From Candidatus Alistipes avicola (GTDB lineage: Bacteria > Bacteroidota > Bacteroidia > Bacteroidales > Rikenellaceae): a stretch of DNA of 64,000 nt. How positions within the stretch are numbered: position 1 is the first letter of the stretch; the number at the start of each line of letters is the position of its first letter. Positions 10,437 through 20,158 of this stretch are shown piece by piece. Made by a program: the position numbers and the translations under genes. The notes under the pieces were generated by a model, which was given only the letters and a program-made list of their open reading frames with translations, ran no database searches and had not been told where the DNA came from. The DNA lies in NCBI GenBank assembly GCA_019118565.1, contig DWYR01000025.1, forward strand, positions 1 to 64,000, read 5' to 3'.

Positions 10437-11438
10437 ATGGATAAGTCAGCAAGTAAAAACGTATATGTTTTTGTAGAGCAACGCGAAGGTGTTATTCAGA
10501 GTGTTGCTTTGGAACTTTTGGGCAAAGCCCGCGAACTGGCCGACGAGCTGGGTGAGCAGGTTTATGCCATTCTGCTGGGCAAAGGAATCTCGGACAAGGC
10601 TCAGGAGTGCATCTACTACGGTGCCGATACGGTACTGTGCGTCGACGCGCCGGAGTTGGAGTCCTATGTAACCGAGCCTTATGCACAGGCTATCTGCCAG
10701 ATCGTGAACCGTTATAATCCGAGCATCCTGCTGATCGGCGCAACGACGATCGGCCGCGACCTGGGTCCGCGTCTGTCGGCTCGTCTGACGACGGGTCTTA
10801 CGGCCGACTGTACGGGTCTGGCCATCTCGGAGGATCGCAACCTCATGATGACGCGTCCGGCATTCGGCGGTAACCTGATGGCGACGATCGTCTGCAAGGA
10901 GCACCGTCCGCAGATGTCGACCGTTCGTCCGGGTGTGATGAAGATCGGTCGCCGCGACACGGAACGTAAAGGTAACATCGAGGCCGTTACGATCGACTTC
11001 GACAAGTCCAAGTTCCGGGTTAAACTCCTCAAGACGGTTAAAGAGCAGAAGAATCTGGTCGATATTACCGAAGCAAAGATCCTTGTATCGGGTGGCCGTG
11101 GTGTCGGCAACCAGGAGGGATTCGATATGTTGCGTGAGATGGCCAAGACGATTGGCGCCGAGGTATCCTCGTCGCGCGCCATGGTCGATGCAGGCGTGAT
11201 CTCGCACGACCGTCAGGTCGGTCAAACCGGCAAGACCGTTCGTCCGGACGTTTACTTCGCTTGCGGTATCTCGGGGGCCATCCAGCACCTGGCCGGTATG
11301 GAGGAGTCCGAGACGATCATCGCGATCAACAAGGACAAGTTCGCACCGATCTTCCAGGTAGCCGATGTAGGTATCGTCGGCGATGTCAGAAAGGTCATTC
11401 CGCTGTTGACCGAGCGTCTGAAGAACCGTTCGAAATAA
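10437..11438 (+). CDS. etfA: electron transfer flavoprotein alpha subunit
   Basis: C-terminal FAD-binding signature ([32 protein letters not shown]...[17 protein letters not shown]). Confidence 0.95.
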   Translation: MDKSASKNVYVFVEQREGVIQSVALELLGKARELADELGEQVYAILLGKGISDKAQECIYYGADTVLCVDAPELESYVTEPYAQAICQIVNRYNPSILLIGATTIGRDLGPRLSARLTTGLTADCTGLAISEDRNLMMTRPAFGGNLMATIVCKEHRPQMSTVRPGVMKIGRRDTERKGNIEAVTIDFDKSKFRVKLLKTVKEQKNLVDITEAKILVSGGRGVGNQEGFDMLREMAKTIGAEVSSSRAMVDAGVISHDRQVGQTGKTVRPDVYFACGISGAIQHLAGMEESETIIAINKDKFAPIFQVADVGIVGDVRKVIPLLTERLKNRSK

Positions 11439-11458
11439 CGGTCTCTTCTACCCATAAG

Positions 11459-11505
11459 AAAACCTCTTCCGAAGTGTTCCCGACGGAGCCTCGGAAGAGG
11501 TTTTT
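11459..11505 (+). terminator. Rho-independent terminator after etfA
   Basis: AAACCTCTTCCGA ... TCGGAAGAGGTTTTT, 13-bp stem and T tract. Confidence 0.8.
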
Positions 11506-11619
11506 CATGTTATCTTTCAAACCATACCCCCGATTTCCCGAAATATTTGTTATTTTTGGCTCGCAAAATAGGTTGCCTCCCAATCCATCAAGCATCGGGA
11601 GCTTCGTAAAAAGGGTATC

Positions 11620-13263
11620 ATGAACAGAACGATCACCGGGAAAGAGGGCATCTTGTCCGAACTCGAGAAACGAGTCAAGGAACAAATACTGGAGCGCAGC
11701 AATTACGATCTTCTCAAAAAATTGATCGAAAAAGCCGATACGTTGGATGAGGCGATCAAAATCGCCGAACTCGGGACAACCTACAAACGCACAGGGTTCC
11801 ATTTCGACAAACGTCTCGAAAAACAAAGCGATACGATCACCTATTTCAAGAAGAACGAGGCCCTCTCCTTTGTCACGGACCCACAGGCGATAACCCACAA
11901 GCTCATTATCGGAGACAATTATCCCGCCCTGCTGAATCTGCTCATCGAGTACAAAGGCAGAATCAATGTGATATACATCGACCCTCCATATGGCAAGGAC
12001 AGTATGGGTGAGTTTGCAGAAACAAATTACGACAACGCCATCACCCGAGACAACCTGCTCTCGATGCTCTATCCACGACTGATGCTGGCACGCCAACTGC
12101 TCTCGGACGACGGAGTTATCTTTTGCAGCATAGACGACAAGAATCAAGCATACGTAAAGTGCCTGTTCGACGAGGTGTTCGAGGAGCGGAATTTCATTGC
12201 AAATATCATCGTCAACAGGACAAGCGAAATTGCAACGGACAAAACCATACAAAAACACGAGTATTGCCTGTTATACAGCAAAGAGAACTCCAGTACGACC
12301 TTATGCGGAGACAAAAGGTATACGACATCGAGGGGAACTGTCGGGAACAGCGACCAGACCATGCCGATCATCACCTTTCCCAAAGGATTGAGATGTTTGA
12401 ATATTCCCGACGGGACCTACACCCAATCGAGACAGATCCCGGACAGCCGAGAGAACATAGAGATCATCACACCCTTTGTCGTAAAAAACGGAGTGCTGGC
12501 CCAGGACGTACAATTAAAAGCCAGATGGAGAAGTTCGAACGACATGAGAAGATTCTTCGGGAACAACTGCCAACCGACCAAGGCGAAAATAAATGGATTT
12601 ATCGAAGAGATCTATTTCGACGGAGATCGAATGATGCCGTATATCATAAAAAATATCACGGAAAAGATCAGCACGCTCTATCTGGACAACAACCGCGGTA
12701 GTAAATTCGTCGAGGACTTAAATATTCCGTTCGATTTTCCCAAATCCGTTGATTTCATAAAATACATCACCAAACTCTTTGTCGATCAAGGCGGAATCGT
12801 TCTCGACTTCTTCTTCGGGAGCGGAACAACCGGACAGGCCGTCTTAGAGATGGGAGATCGGATCCAGTTCATCGGAGTCCAATTGGATGAAGATCTGGAC
12901 GATGCTCTGAATAAAGCAGCGAAAAAAACGACTATCAAATCCCAGATAGACTTTTGCAACAAAATCGGACGGCCCCACAAACTGTCGGAAATAACCTGTG
13001 AGCGGCTTCGTAGAGTAATGACCGGCCGATGTTACGACGGGTCAAATGACTTCGAGTGGATCAAAAAAAACAAACCTTACGGGGGGAATCTGGACGTATA
13101 CGAGCTGGGCGAAGTCTCTAACTTCGAACATGTCAATGGGAAGACGGCTTTCGACGTAATCGACGAGAGGTTGTACGGGCAAAAACAATTCAAAACCGTC
13201 AGAGAAAAGATCGAGTGGGTCTGCAACAACTTCGAGACTACCCAGAAAAGAGTGGAGGAGTAG
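11620..13263 (+). CDS. Type III-like DNA methyltransferase (Mod; beta-class N6A/N4C)
   Basis: Motif IV DPPYGKD precedes motif I LDFFFGSGTTGQAVLEM; 3-bp gap before a helicase/nuclease gene. Confidence 0.9.
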   Translation: MNRTITGKEGILSELEKRVKEQILERSNYDLLKKLIEKADTLDEAIKIAELGTTYKRTGFHFDKRLEKQSDTITYFKKNEALSFVTDPQAITHKLIIGDNYPALLNLLIEYKGRINVIYIDPPYGKDSMGEFAETNYDNAITRDNLLSMLYPRLMLARQLLSDDGVIFCSIDDKNQAYVKCLFDEVFEERNFIANIIVNRTSEIATDKTIQKHEYCLLYSKENSSTTLCGDKRYTTSRGTVGNSDQTMPIITFPKGLRCLNIPDGTYTQSRQIPDSRENIEIITPFVVKNGVLAQDVQLKARWRSSNDMRRFFGNNCQPTKAKINGFIEEIYFDGDRMMPYIIKNITEKISTLYLDNNRGSKFVEDLNIPFDFPKSVDFIKYITKLFVDQGGIVLDFFFGSGTTGQAVLEMGDRIQFIGVQLDEDLDDALNKAAKKTTIKSQIDFCNKIGRPHKLSEITCERLRRVMTGRCYDGSNDFEWIKKNKPYGGNLDVYELGEVSNFEHVNGKTAFDVIDERLYGQKQFKTVREKIEWVCNNFETTQKRVEE

Positions 13264-13266
13264 GCT

Positions 13267-15339
13267 ATGCTGCAAGAAATCATCAACCTCCAACAGTCGG
13301 CTGTCGGACGTCTCTTCTCAAAAATGCAGTCCGGTCAGAGGGAGATTACCTTCAAAGCACCGACCGGCAGCGGCAAGACCTACATGATGGCCGACTTCAT
13401 GAGCCGTGTCATCAGGCAATACCCTCAATACGTATTTCTCGTCTCCTCGCTTTCAAAAGGCGATCTGGCCCGACAGAATTACGAAAAATTCGTCGCTTAT
13501 AAAGAGCAGAAACAATTTGCCAATCTGAATCCCTACCTGATAAACAGCAATATATCAGGCGAAGAACGACTCTATATCCCCTCCGAGTACAACGTTTATC
13601 TCCTTCCCCGCGACCTTTACAAAAAAGGAGGACGCCTCATGCAGGGAGGAATGGTTGCCTTTCTGGAGGAGATGATGTGGAGCAATCGAAAAATCATTCT
13701 GATCAAGGACGAATGCCACATCGCAACCAATAACCTGGACAATCTTTCGCAAGACTACTTTACCCAAACGATCAACTTCTCGGCAACACCGAAATTATCC
13801 AAAAGGCAATATCCCGATGTCGAGATCAAAAACGAGGAGGCTGAAAACGCCAAACTGATCAAAACCGTTTCGTGGGGCGACGAAAAAGAGTCGATCGCAG
13901 ATGCTCTCTCCAGATTTGAATGCATCAAAGAGGATTATCGCAACCTCCTGGGGGTAAATCCCTGTTTGATTATCCAAATCTCAAACAAGGACAAGGCGGA
14001 TGAAGAGCTGAACAACCTCATCATGCCCGCACTGAACACTCGCCCCGATATAAAATGGATGCTTATCGTCGATAAGGAGAACCTTTGTGACACGAACGAT
14101 GTTTTCAAGGCCAAAAAGATCCCAGTCTCCCAATGGAAAGACTATGCGAAATCGAATACGGCAACTATCGATGTCATCGTCTTCAAGATGGTCATTGCAG
14201 AAGGGTGGGATATTCCCCGAGCCTGTATGTTATATCAGGTTCGGAATACGCAAAGCAAGCAACTGGACGAACAGGTCATCGGTCGGGTGCGTCGCAATCC
14301 CCGTCTGCTGGATTTCGAAACGTTGAACGCTGAGGCACAACAGCTTGCCACCACAGCCTGGGTCTGGGGAATAAGACCGGACGAACAAGAAGATTTTTTC
14401 AGCGTCAAACTTTGGGATAAATCGAAACAAACAGTCGATAACCTTCGGATCAAAACGACACGATTGAAGCCATTGACCCGAAAAGCGGATTTCGACCTTC
14501 GGCTCTTCCTCGCCAAACAGGAGCGCAAAACGACCCATCCGAGTATCTTTCTACTTGCCAAACAGTTGCAGGATGCAGACAACGACATCCGTGAAATTGT
14601 ATACGATTACGCAAGCGACTACTCAAAGTGGAGAGAGATCACCGAACACATATCGGAACTCGAACAGGCGAATAATACCTACCTGTGCGATTACAGCCAA
14701 AGTATGGAACCCAACGAAGAGGTCTCCTTTCCCATGGCGAGCCACTATACAGACAATGCCCATTATCTGAATATCGACAACTGGGTCTGGAAGCGTCGCG
14801 ACGGGGCTGAAAAATTCTCGTTCGACAGCGAGGCCGAACGAGAATGGGCAAATATCCTCAAAGACCTCTCATACGAAGCAGCCCAGCCACTTCTGGTCGG
14901 AGAGGTGAAAAAGAACCGGTTAGCCGGTATGAAGAATCTTTTTGGAGAGATCGAAACCGATAGGCTCGTAAACGAAAAAAAGATCTATCTCTGGGGAAAA
15001 AATTTCGTTCCGAATTCTACGATCAAATTCGAATACTATTTGGGTGCACTACACTCGTCCTATCCTGATTTCGTCATGAAGGACATCTCCGGAAGGATAC
15101 ATATCTTCGAAGTGAAAAGCGTCAACCAATCGGGGGCATACAATTTCGACAACAACATCTACAAGACCAAAATTGCAGAACTCAAAAAGTGCTACAAACA
15201 AGCCTCCCTGCTGACGGATCAGATCTTTTATCTTACAGTTATAGACAAGGACGTTTGGCAGATCACCCGATTCCTCAACGGCGAGGAGAGTACCTTGACC
15301 CTCGACGAATTCAAGCGATTCATCCGAACCGGGGAATAA
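13267..15339 (+). CDS. Type III-like restriction enzyme Res subunit (SF2 helicase plus PD-(D/E)xK nuclease)
   Basis: Walker A APTGSGKT, DECH box, FSATPK, QVIGRVRR; C-terminal YPDFVMKDISGRIHIFEVKSVN fits a PD...ExK nuclease. Confidence 0.9.
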   Translation: MLQEIINLQQSAVGRLFSKMQSGQREITFKAPTGSGKTYMMADFMSRVIRQYPQYVFLVSSLSKGDLARQNYEKFVAYKEQKQFANLNPYLINSNISGEERLYIPSEYNVYLLPRDLYKKGGRLMQGGMVAFLEEMMWSNRKIILIKDECHIATNNLDNLSQDYFTQTINFSATPKLSKRQYPDVEIKNEEAENAKLIKTVSWGDEKESIADALSRFECIKEDYRNLLGVNPCLIIQISNKDKADEELNNLIMPALNTRPDIKWMLIVDKENLCDTNDVFKAKKIPVSQWKDYAKSNTATIDVIVFKMVIAEGWDIPRACMLYQVRNTQSKQLDEQVIGRVRRNPRLLDFETLNAEAQQLATTAWVWGIRPDEQEDFFSVKLWDKSKQTVDNLRIKTTRLKPLTRKADFDLRLFLAKQERKTTHPSIFLLAKQLQDADNDIREIVYDYASDYSKWREITEHISELEQANNTYLCDYSQSMEPNEEVSFPMASHYTDNAHYLNIDNWVWKRRDGAEKFSFDSEAEREWANILKDLSYEAAQPLLVGEVKKNRLAGMKNLFGEIETDRLVNEKKIYLWGKNFVPNSTIKFEYYLGALHSSYPDFVMKDISGRIHIFEVKSVNQSGAYNFDNNIYKTKIAELKKCYKQASLLTDQIFYLTVIDKDVWQITRFLNGEESTLTLDEFKRFIRTGE

Positions 15340-15363
15340 AAAGAGATACCCCCGGAAAGAAAA

Positions 15364-15400
15364 GGATGCGTCCCGATCCTGTGCAGGGGGGGGACGCATC
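15364..15400. terminator. hairpin between convergent res and pgm
   Basis: GATGCGTCCC ... GGGACGCATC inverted repeat; no strong T tract. Confidence 0.45.
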
Positions 15401-15418
15401 GTATACGGATTCGGAGGC

Positions 15419-17164
15419 CTATTCGAGTTTCAGCTCACGCTTGATCTCTTCGATCTTTGCCTCCAGATCGGTCTCGACCTTGTCGAAATCGGCCACGGAG
15501 GGGAGGGTAGCCTTCACCCCGAAATAGTACTTGATCTTGGGCTCCGTACCGGACGGACGGACCGATACGCGCGTACCATCCTCGGTGAACCACTGCAGCA
15601 CGTTGCTGGCATCCTGCACGAGCGCCTCCTTCTTGCCCGTACGCACGTCGGTCGTCTCGAGGCTCTTGAAGTCGTTGATCTTCACCACCGGCGAGTGGAG
15701 AATCTCCGTGGGGGGTGTCTGACGGTAATCGACCATCATCTGCTGGATCTGGTCAGCCCCCTCCTTGCCTTTCCGCACGACGGATACCAATCCCTCACGA
15801 TAAAATCCAAACTGCACGTAGAGCCGTTTAAGCCACTCATAGAGCGAGATACCCATCGTATCACGCGCCCACGCCGCCGCCTCGGCTGCCAGTGAGCAGG
15901 CCGATACACCATCCTTATCGCGGACGTAGTCGCCCGCCATATAGCCGAAGCTCTCCTCGCCGCCACCGATATACTGCATATCGGTTCCCTCATGGTTGCG
16001 GATCACCTTGGCGATATATTTGAATCCGGTGAGACACTCAAAACACTTCACCTTATAATATTTGGCAATGGCATCGACCATCTCGGTCGTTACGATCGTC
16101 TTGACCACATACTGCTTGCCGTTCAGACGGCCCAGTTCGGCCCAGCGGTTCAGTTGGTAGGTCATCAGCAGTACCAGCGTCTGGTTACCGTTCAGCAATA
16201 CGAACTCGCCATTCTCATCGGGCAGAGCCACGCCGATACGGTCCGAATCGGGATCGGTCGCCAATACCAGATCCGCCTTCACCCGTTTTCCCAGGTCAAT
16301 GGCCATCGTCATGGTCTTTCGCTCCTCGGGATTCGGAGACTCGACTGTCGGGAAGTTTCCGTCAATAACCGCCTGTTCGGGAACTACATGCACATTGGTG
16401 AAACCGAAACGACGCAATGATTCCGGAACGAGTCGGACACCGGCGCCGTGCATCGGCGAGTAGACGATCTTCAGATCGTGGAAACGTTTGACGCTTTCGG
16501 GTGAGAGCGACAACTCGTGGATCTTGTTCAGATAGAGTTCATCGAACTTCGCATCCAGGATATGGATATTCTCAGGGTTCTTGCCCCGCAACACCTGATC
16601 GACCTCGGTGATCTTCTCGACCTCGGCAATGATGTTGTGATCGTGGGGAGCGGTCACCTGCGATCCATCCACCCAATAGGCCTTGTAGCCGTTGTACTCC
16701 TTCGGGTTGTGCGAAGCGGTGATGACCACGCCGGACTGGCATCCGAGTTCCCGGATCGCAAAGCTCAATTCGGGTGTCGGACGCAGCGCATCGAAGAGGT
16801 AAACCGTAAATCCGTTCGAAGCGAAAATATCGGCTACATGCTCGGCGAACATGCGCGAATTATTGCGGCTGTCGTGGTTGACGACCACCTTGACCTGCTC
16901 GCCCGCAAAGTTCTTTTTCAAGTAGTTCGAGAGACCCTGTGTTGCAGCACCAACCGTATAGACATTCATACGGTTCGATCCCACGCCCATAATGCCGCGC
17001 AGACCGCCCGTACCGAACTCAAGATCCTTGTAGAAACTCTCGAACAGCTCTTTCTTATCATTGTCTATCAAATACTTAATCTGCTTTTTTGTCTCTTCGT
17101 CATAGTTCCCGTCAAGCCACTTCTGTGCTTTCGACAGAACCAATTGTTCCAAATCAGTTTTCAT
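15419..17164 (-). CDS. phosphoglucomutase/phosphomannomutase family protein
   Basis: 581 aa; active-site VVITASHNPKEYNGYK; ATDPDSDRIGVA; SVRPSGTEPKIKYY. Confidence 0.94.
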   Translation of the reverse strand: MKTDLEQLVLSKAQKWLDGNYDEETKKQIKYLIDNDKKELFESFYKDLEFGTGGLRGIMGVGSNRMNVYTVGAATQGLSNYLKKNFAGEQVKVVVNHDSRNNSRMFAEHVADIFASNGFTVYLFDALRPTPELSFAIRELGCQSGVVITASHNPKEYNGYKAYWVDGSQVTAPHDHNIIAEVEKITEVDQVLRGKNPENIHILDAKFDELYLNKIHELSLSPESVKRFHDLKIVYSPMHGAGVRLVPESLRRFGFTNVHVVPEQAVIDGNFPTVESPNPEERKTMTMAIDLGKRVKADLVLATDPDSDRIGVALPDENGEFVLLNGNQTLVLLMTYQLNRWAELGRLNGKQYVVKTIVTTEMVDAIAKYYKVKCFECLTGFKYIAKVIRNHEGTDMQYIGGGEESFGYMAGDYVRDKDGVSACSLAAEAAAWARDTMGISLYEWLKRLYVQFGFYREGLVSVVRKGKEGADQIQQMMVDYRQTPPTEILHSPVVKINDFKSLETTDVRTGKKEALVQDASNVLQWFTEDGTRVSVRPSGTEPKIKYYFGVKATLPSVADFDKVETDLEAKIEEIKRELKLE

Positions 17165-17375
17165 CTTACTATCAGTTTTCTTTATACAGGAAGAAGTTTA
17201 TCTTCCAAAATTCTTATAAACAAATATCGTAAATTTTGTCCAATATTCACTATCAGCGACTTAAAAAAAACGGCAATTTCACTATAGCAAAAATATCTTT
17301 TTTTGCAAGCATTTTGTTCCTGCATTTTCACAAATTTATTTACAACTTTGCGTTACCAAAAAGGAACCCTCATTC

Positions 17376-18791
17376 ATGTTGATCCCAACGCAAACATACC
17401 GCGAAAAATGGCAGGATTGCCTGGATCGAATCAAATCGCAAACGACCGAAGAGGAGTTTGTGAAGTGGTTCAAGCCCATCGTGCCCCTTGAATTCGACGG
17501 AAAGACACTGCGTCTGCGGGTTCCCAACATGAGCTACGTCTACCAGATCGAGAAGCACTACATTCCGTTCCTGCGTCCGATCATTTCGCAACTCTACGGA
17601 CAGGAGATCCGGCTCCACTATGCCGTCCCCAAGTCCGATGCACAGAGTGTGCCAATCTCGGAAAGCGCCGACACAACGGCCATTTCGCAGTTCAACACCC
17701 AAACGGACACTGCAAATATAAAAAATCCATTCGTTATTCCGGGCCTCAAGAAGATCATTATTGATCCGCAACTCAATCCGAACTACACTTTTTCGACTTT
17801 CATCGAAGGAGAGTGTAATCGTTTGGCCCGTTCGGCCGGTATGGCTGTGGCGATCGATCCGGGAAATACACCGTTCAATCCTTTATATATATATGGGAAT
17901 TCCGGACTGGGAAAGACCCACATCGTACAGGCGATCGGACACGAGGTGCGCCAACGCCATCCCGAGCTTCAGGTTCTGTACGTTTCGATGAACAAATTTC
18001 AAGCACAGTTCCAGACCGCTTACAAGAACGGGGAAATTCCGGACTTCATCCACTTCTATCAGATGATCGACGTATTGATCATCGACGATATTCAGGAATT
18101 GACCGGGAAGACCGGAACTCAGAATGCTTTTTTCAACATATTCAACCACTTGCAGCTGGCCGGCAAACAATTGATCCTCACGTCGGACAAACCGCCCGTC
18201 GAACTGAAAGATATCGAACAACGCCTGTTAACCCGTTTCAAGTGGGGGCTTTCAACCCAACTCAACACTCCGGACTTCGAGACCAAGGTGAAGATCATCA
18301 AAGCCAAAGCCCGTCGCCTGAATGCCGAACTATCGGAAGAAGTCGTTGCGTATCTGGCCGAAAACATCTCGGCAAACGTCCGTGAGATCGAAGGAGCCTT
18401 ATCGGCACTGGTTGCCCAGGCCTCGTTCCTCGGACGCAAGATCACCACGACACTCGCCAAGGAGATTCTGAAGATGTACGTACAGGTCTGCCAGAAGGAA
18501 ATCTCGATCGATCACATCATCGAAGTAGTCTGCAACTACCTGAAGATCGACCCCGAGCGTCTGAATTCGCCCGAACGCACCCGAGACGTGGCACAGGCCC
18601 GTCAGATCGCCATGTATCTGGCCAAACAACACACCAAGGCTCCGCTCATCTCGATCGGGGCAGCCATCGGAGGTCGGAATCACGCCACCGTACTGCACTC
18701 CTGCAAGGCGGTCTCCAACCAGATCGAAACGGACAAGACGTTCCAACGACAAATGGAAGAGCTCGAAAAACTGGTCCTGGCACAAGCATAA
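17376..18791 (+). CDS. dnaA: chromosomal replication initiator protein DnaA
   Basis: Walker A YGNSGLGKTHIVQAIGH, DVLIIDDIQELTGK, C-terminal GAAIGGRNHATVLHSCKAV. Confidence 0.97.
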   Translation: MLIPTQTYREKWQDCLDRIKSQTTEEEFVKWFKPIVPLEFDGKTLRLRVPNMSYVYQIEKHYIPFLRPIISQLYGQEIRLHYAVPKSDAQSVPISESADTTAISQFNTQTDTANIKNPFVIPGLKKIIIDPQLNPNYTFSTFIEGECNRLARSAGMAVAIDPGNTPFNPLYIYGNSGLGKTHIVQAIGHEVRQRHPELQVLYVSMNKFQAQFQTAYKNGEIPDFIHFYQMIDVLIIDDIQELTGKTGTQNAFFNIFNHLQLAGKQLILTSDKPPVELKDIEQRLLTRFKWGLSTQLNTPDFETKVKIIKAKARRLNAELSEEVVAYLAENISANVREIEGALSALVAQASFLGRKITTTLAKEILKMYVQVCQKEISIDHIIEVVCNYLKIDPERLNSPERTRDVAQARQIAMYLAKQHTKAPLISIGAAIGGRNHATVLHSCKAVSNQIETDKTFQRQMEELEKLVLAQA

Positions 18792-18970
18792 GCCGAGGAC
18801 CTTTTTTTATATCCTATCGCACAAACACCGTCTCTCCGGCAGGTCTCTCCTTCGGGGCTTTGGCCCGTTCGTCGGACGGGCATCCGTTCCTTTCGGTAAA
18901 AATCCGCAGACAAATAGCCTCGGAACGGATAAAACCACCTCCCAATTGGTAATATTTGCATTTTTTTCCT

Positions 18971-18978
18971 TAACTTTG
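18971..18978 (+). promoter_or_regulatory. Bacteroidetes -7 element candidate (TAACTTTG) upstream of recA
   Basis: Matches TAnnTTTG about 48 bp before the recA start. Confidence 0.55.
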
Positions 18979-19025
18979 AAAGGGAATATTCCCTTGTGAA
19001 AGATTAAAAAATACGAAATAAAAAT

Positions 19026-20042
19026 ATGGCAGAAAAAACACCTGTAAACAGCGACAAGCTGAAAGTACTCAACGCCGTGATGGAGAAAATCGAAAAGGAC
19101 TTCGGCAAAGGTTCGATTATGCGTATGAACAGTGCCGAAGTAGCTGATGTTCCGGTCATTCCCTCCGGTTCGATTACCCTTGACATGGCTCTCGGTGTGG
19201 GCGGTTACCCCAAAGGCCGTGTAATCGAGATCTTCGGTCCCGAATCTTCGGGTAAAACGACCCTGGCAATCCACGCCATCGCCGAGGCTCAGAAAGCAGG
19301 CGGTATTGCAGCCTTCATCGATGCCGAGCACGCATTCGACAGCTCCTATGCCCAGCAGTTGGGAGTCGATGTAGACAATCTGCTCATTTCACAGCCCGAC
19401 AACGGCGAACAGGCACTCGAAATCGCCGACTCGCTGATCCGCTCGAGCGCAATCGACATCATCGTGATCGACTCGGTAGCGGCCTTGACCCCGAAAGCCG
19501 AGATCGAAGGGGAGATGGGCGACTCGAAGATGGGTCTTCAGGCACGCTTGATGTCACAGGCGTTGCGTAAGCTGACCGCCAGCATCTCCAAGACCAAAAC
19601 GGTCTGCATCTTCATCAACCAGCTGCGAGACAAGATCGGTGTCGTATACGGCAACCCCGAAACCACGACCGGTGGTAACGCCCTGAAATTCTACGCCAGC
19701 GTACGTATCGACATCCGGCGCGTATCGGTCATCAAGGATGGAGAAGAGCAGCTGGGAACCCGCACGCGCGTCAAGATCGTCAAGAACAAGGTGGCACCCC
19801 CGTTCAAAAAGGCGGAGTTCGATATCATGTTCGGCGAGGGTATCTCCAAGATCGGAGAGATCATCGACCTGGGTGTCGACTACGGCATCATCAAGAAGGC
19901 GGGATCATGGTTCTCGTACGGCGACCGCAAGATCGGCCAGGGACGCGACAGCGTAAAGGATGCGCTCCAGAACGACGAGGCACTCCGCAACGAGATCGAA
20001 GCCAAAGTCCGCGAAGCGATGGCCCCGGCCAAAAAAGCATAA
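19026..20042 (+). CDS. recA: recombinase RecA
   Basis: [72 protein letters not shown]. Confidence 0.98.
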   Translation: MAEKTPVNSDKLKVLNAVMEKIEKDFGKGSIMRMNSAEVADVPVIPSGSITLDMALGVGGYPKGRVIEIFGPESSGKTTLAIHAIAEAQKAGGIAAFIDAEHAFDSSYAQQLGVDVDNLLISQPDNGEQALEIADSLIRSSAIDIIVIDSVAALTPKAEIEGEMGDSKMGLQARLMSQALRKLTASISKTKTVCIFINQLRDKIGVVYGNPETTTGGNALKFYASVRIDIRRVSVIKDGEEQLGTRTRVKIVKNKVAPPFKKAEFDIMFGEGISKIGEIIDLGVDYGIIKKAGSWFSYGDRKIGQGRDSVKDALQNDEALRNEIEAKVREAMAPAKKA

Positions 20043-20158
20043 CACCATAACCGCCTCTTCTGGATCGGAGAGGCGGACCCAAAGGGGTTCTCCTGCCGCA
20101 CCGAACGAATCGGGACCGGCAGAACAACCGAAATAAGGATTAAAACGATTCGGATGAG

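Noticed and set aside
11620-15339. R-M cassette as part of a prophage or integrative element
   Set aside because: No integrase, transposase, tRNA target or flanking direct repeat was visible.
17165-17375. AT-rich gap upstream of dnaA as a possible oriC
   Set aside because: No cluster of TTATCCACA-type boxes seen; only weak two-mismatch sites. Needs GC-skew analysis of the whole chromosome.
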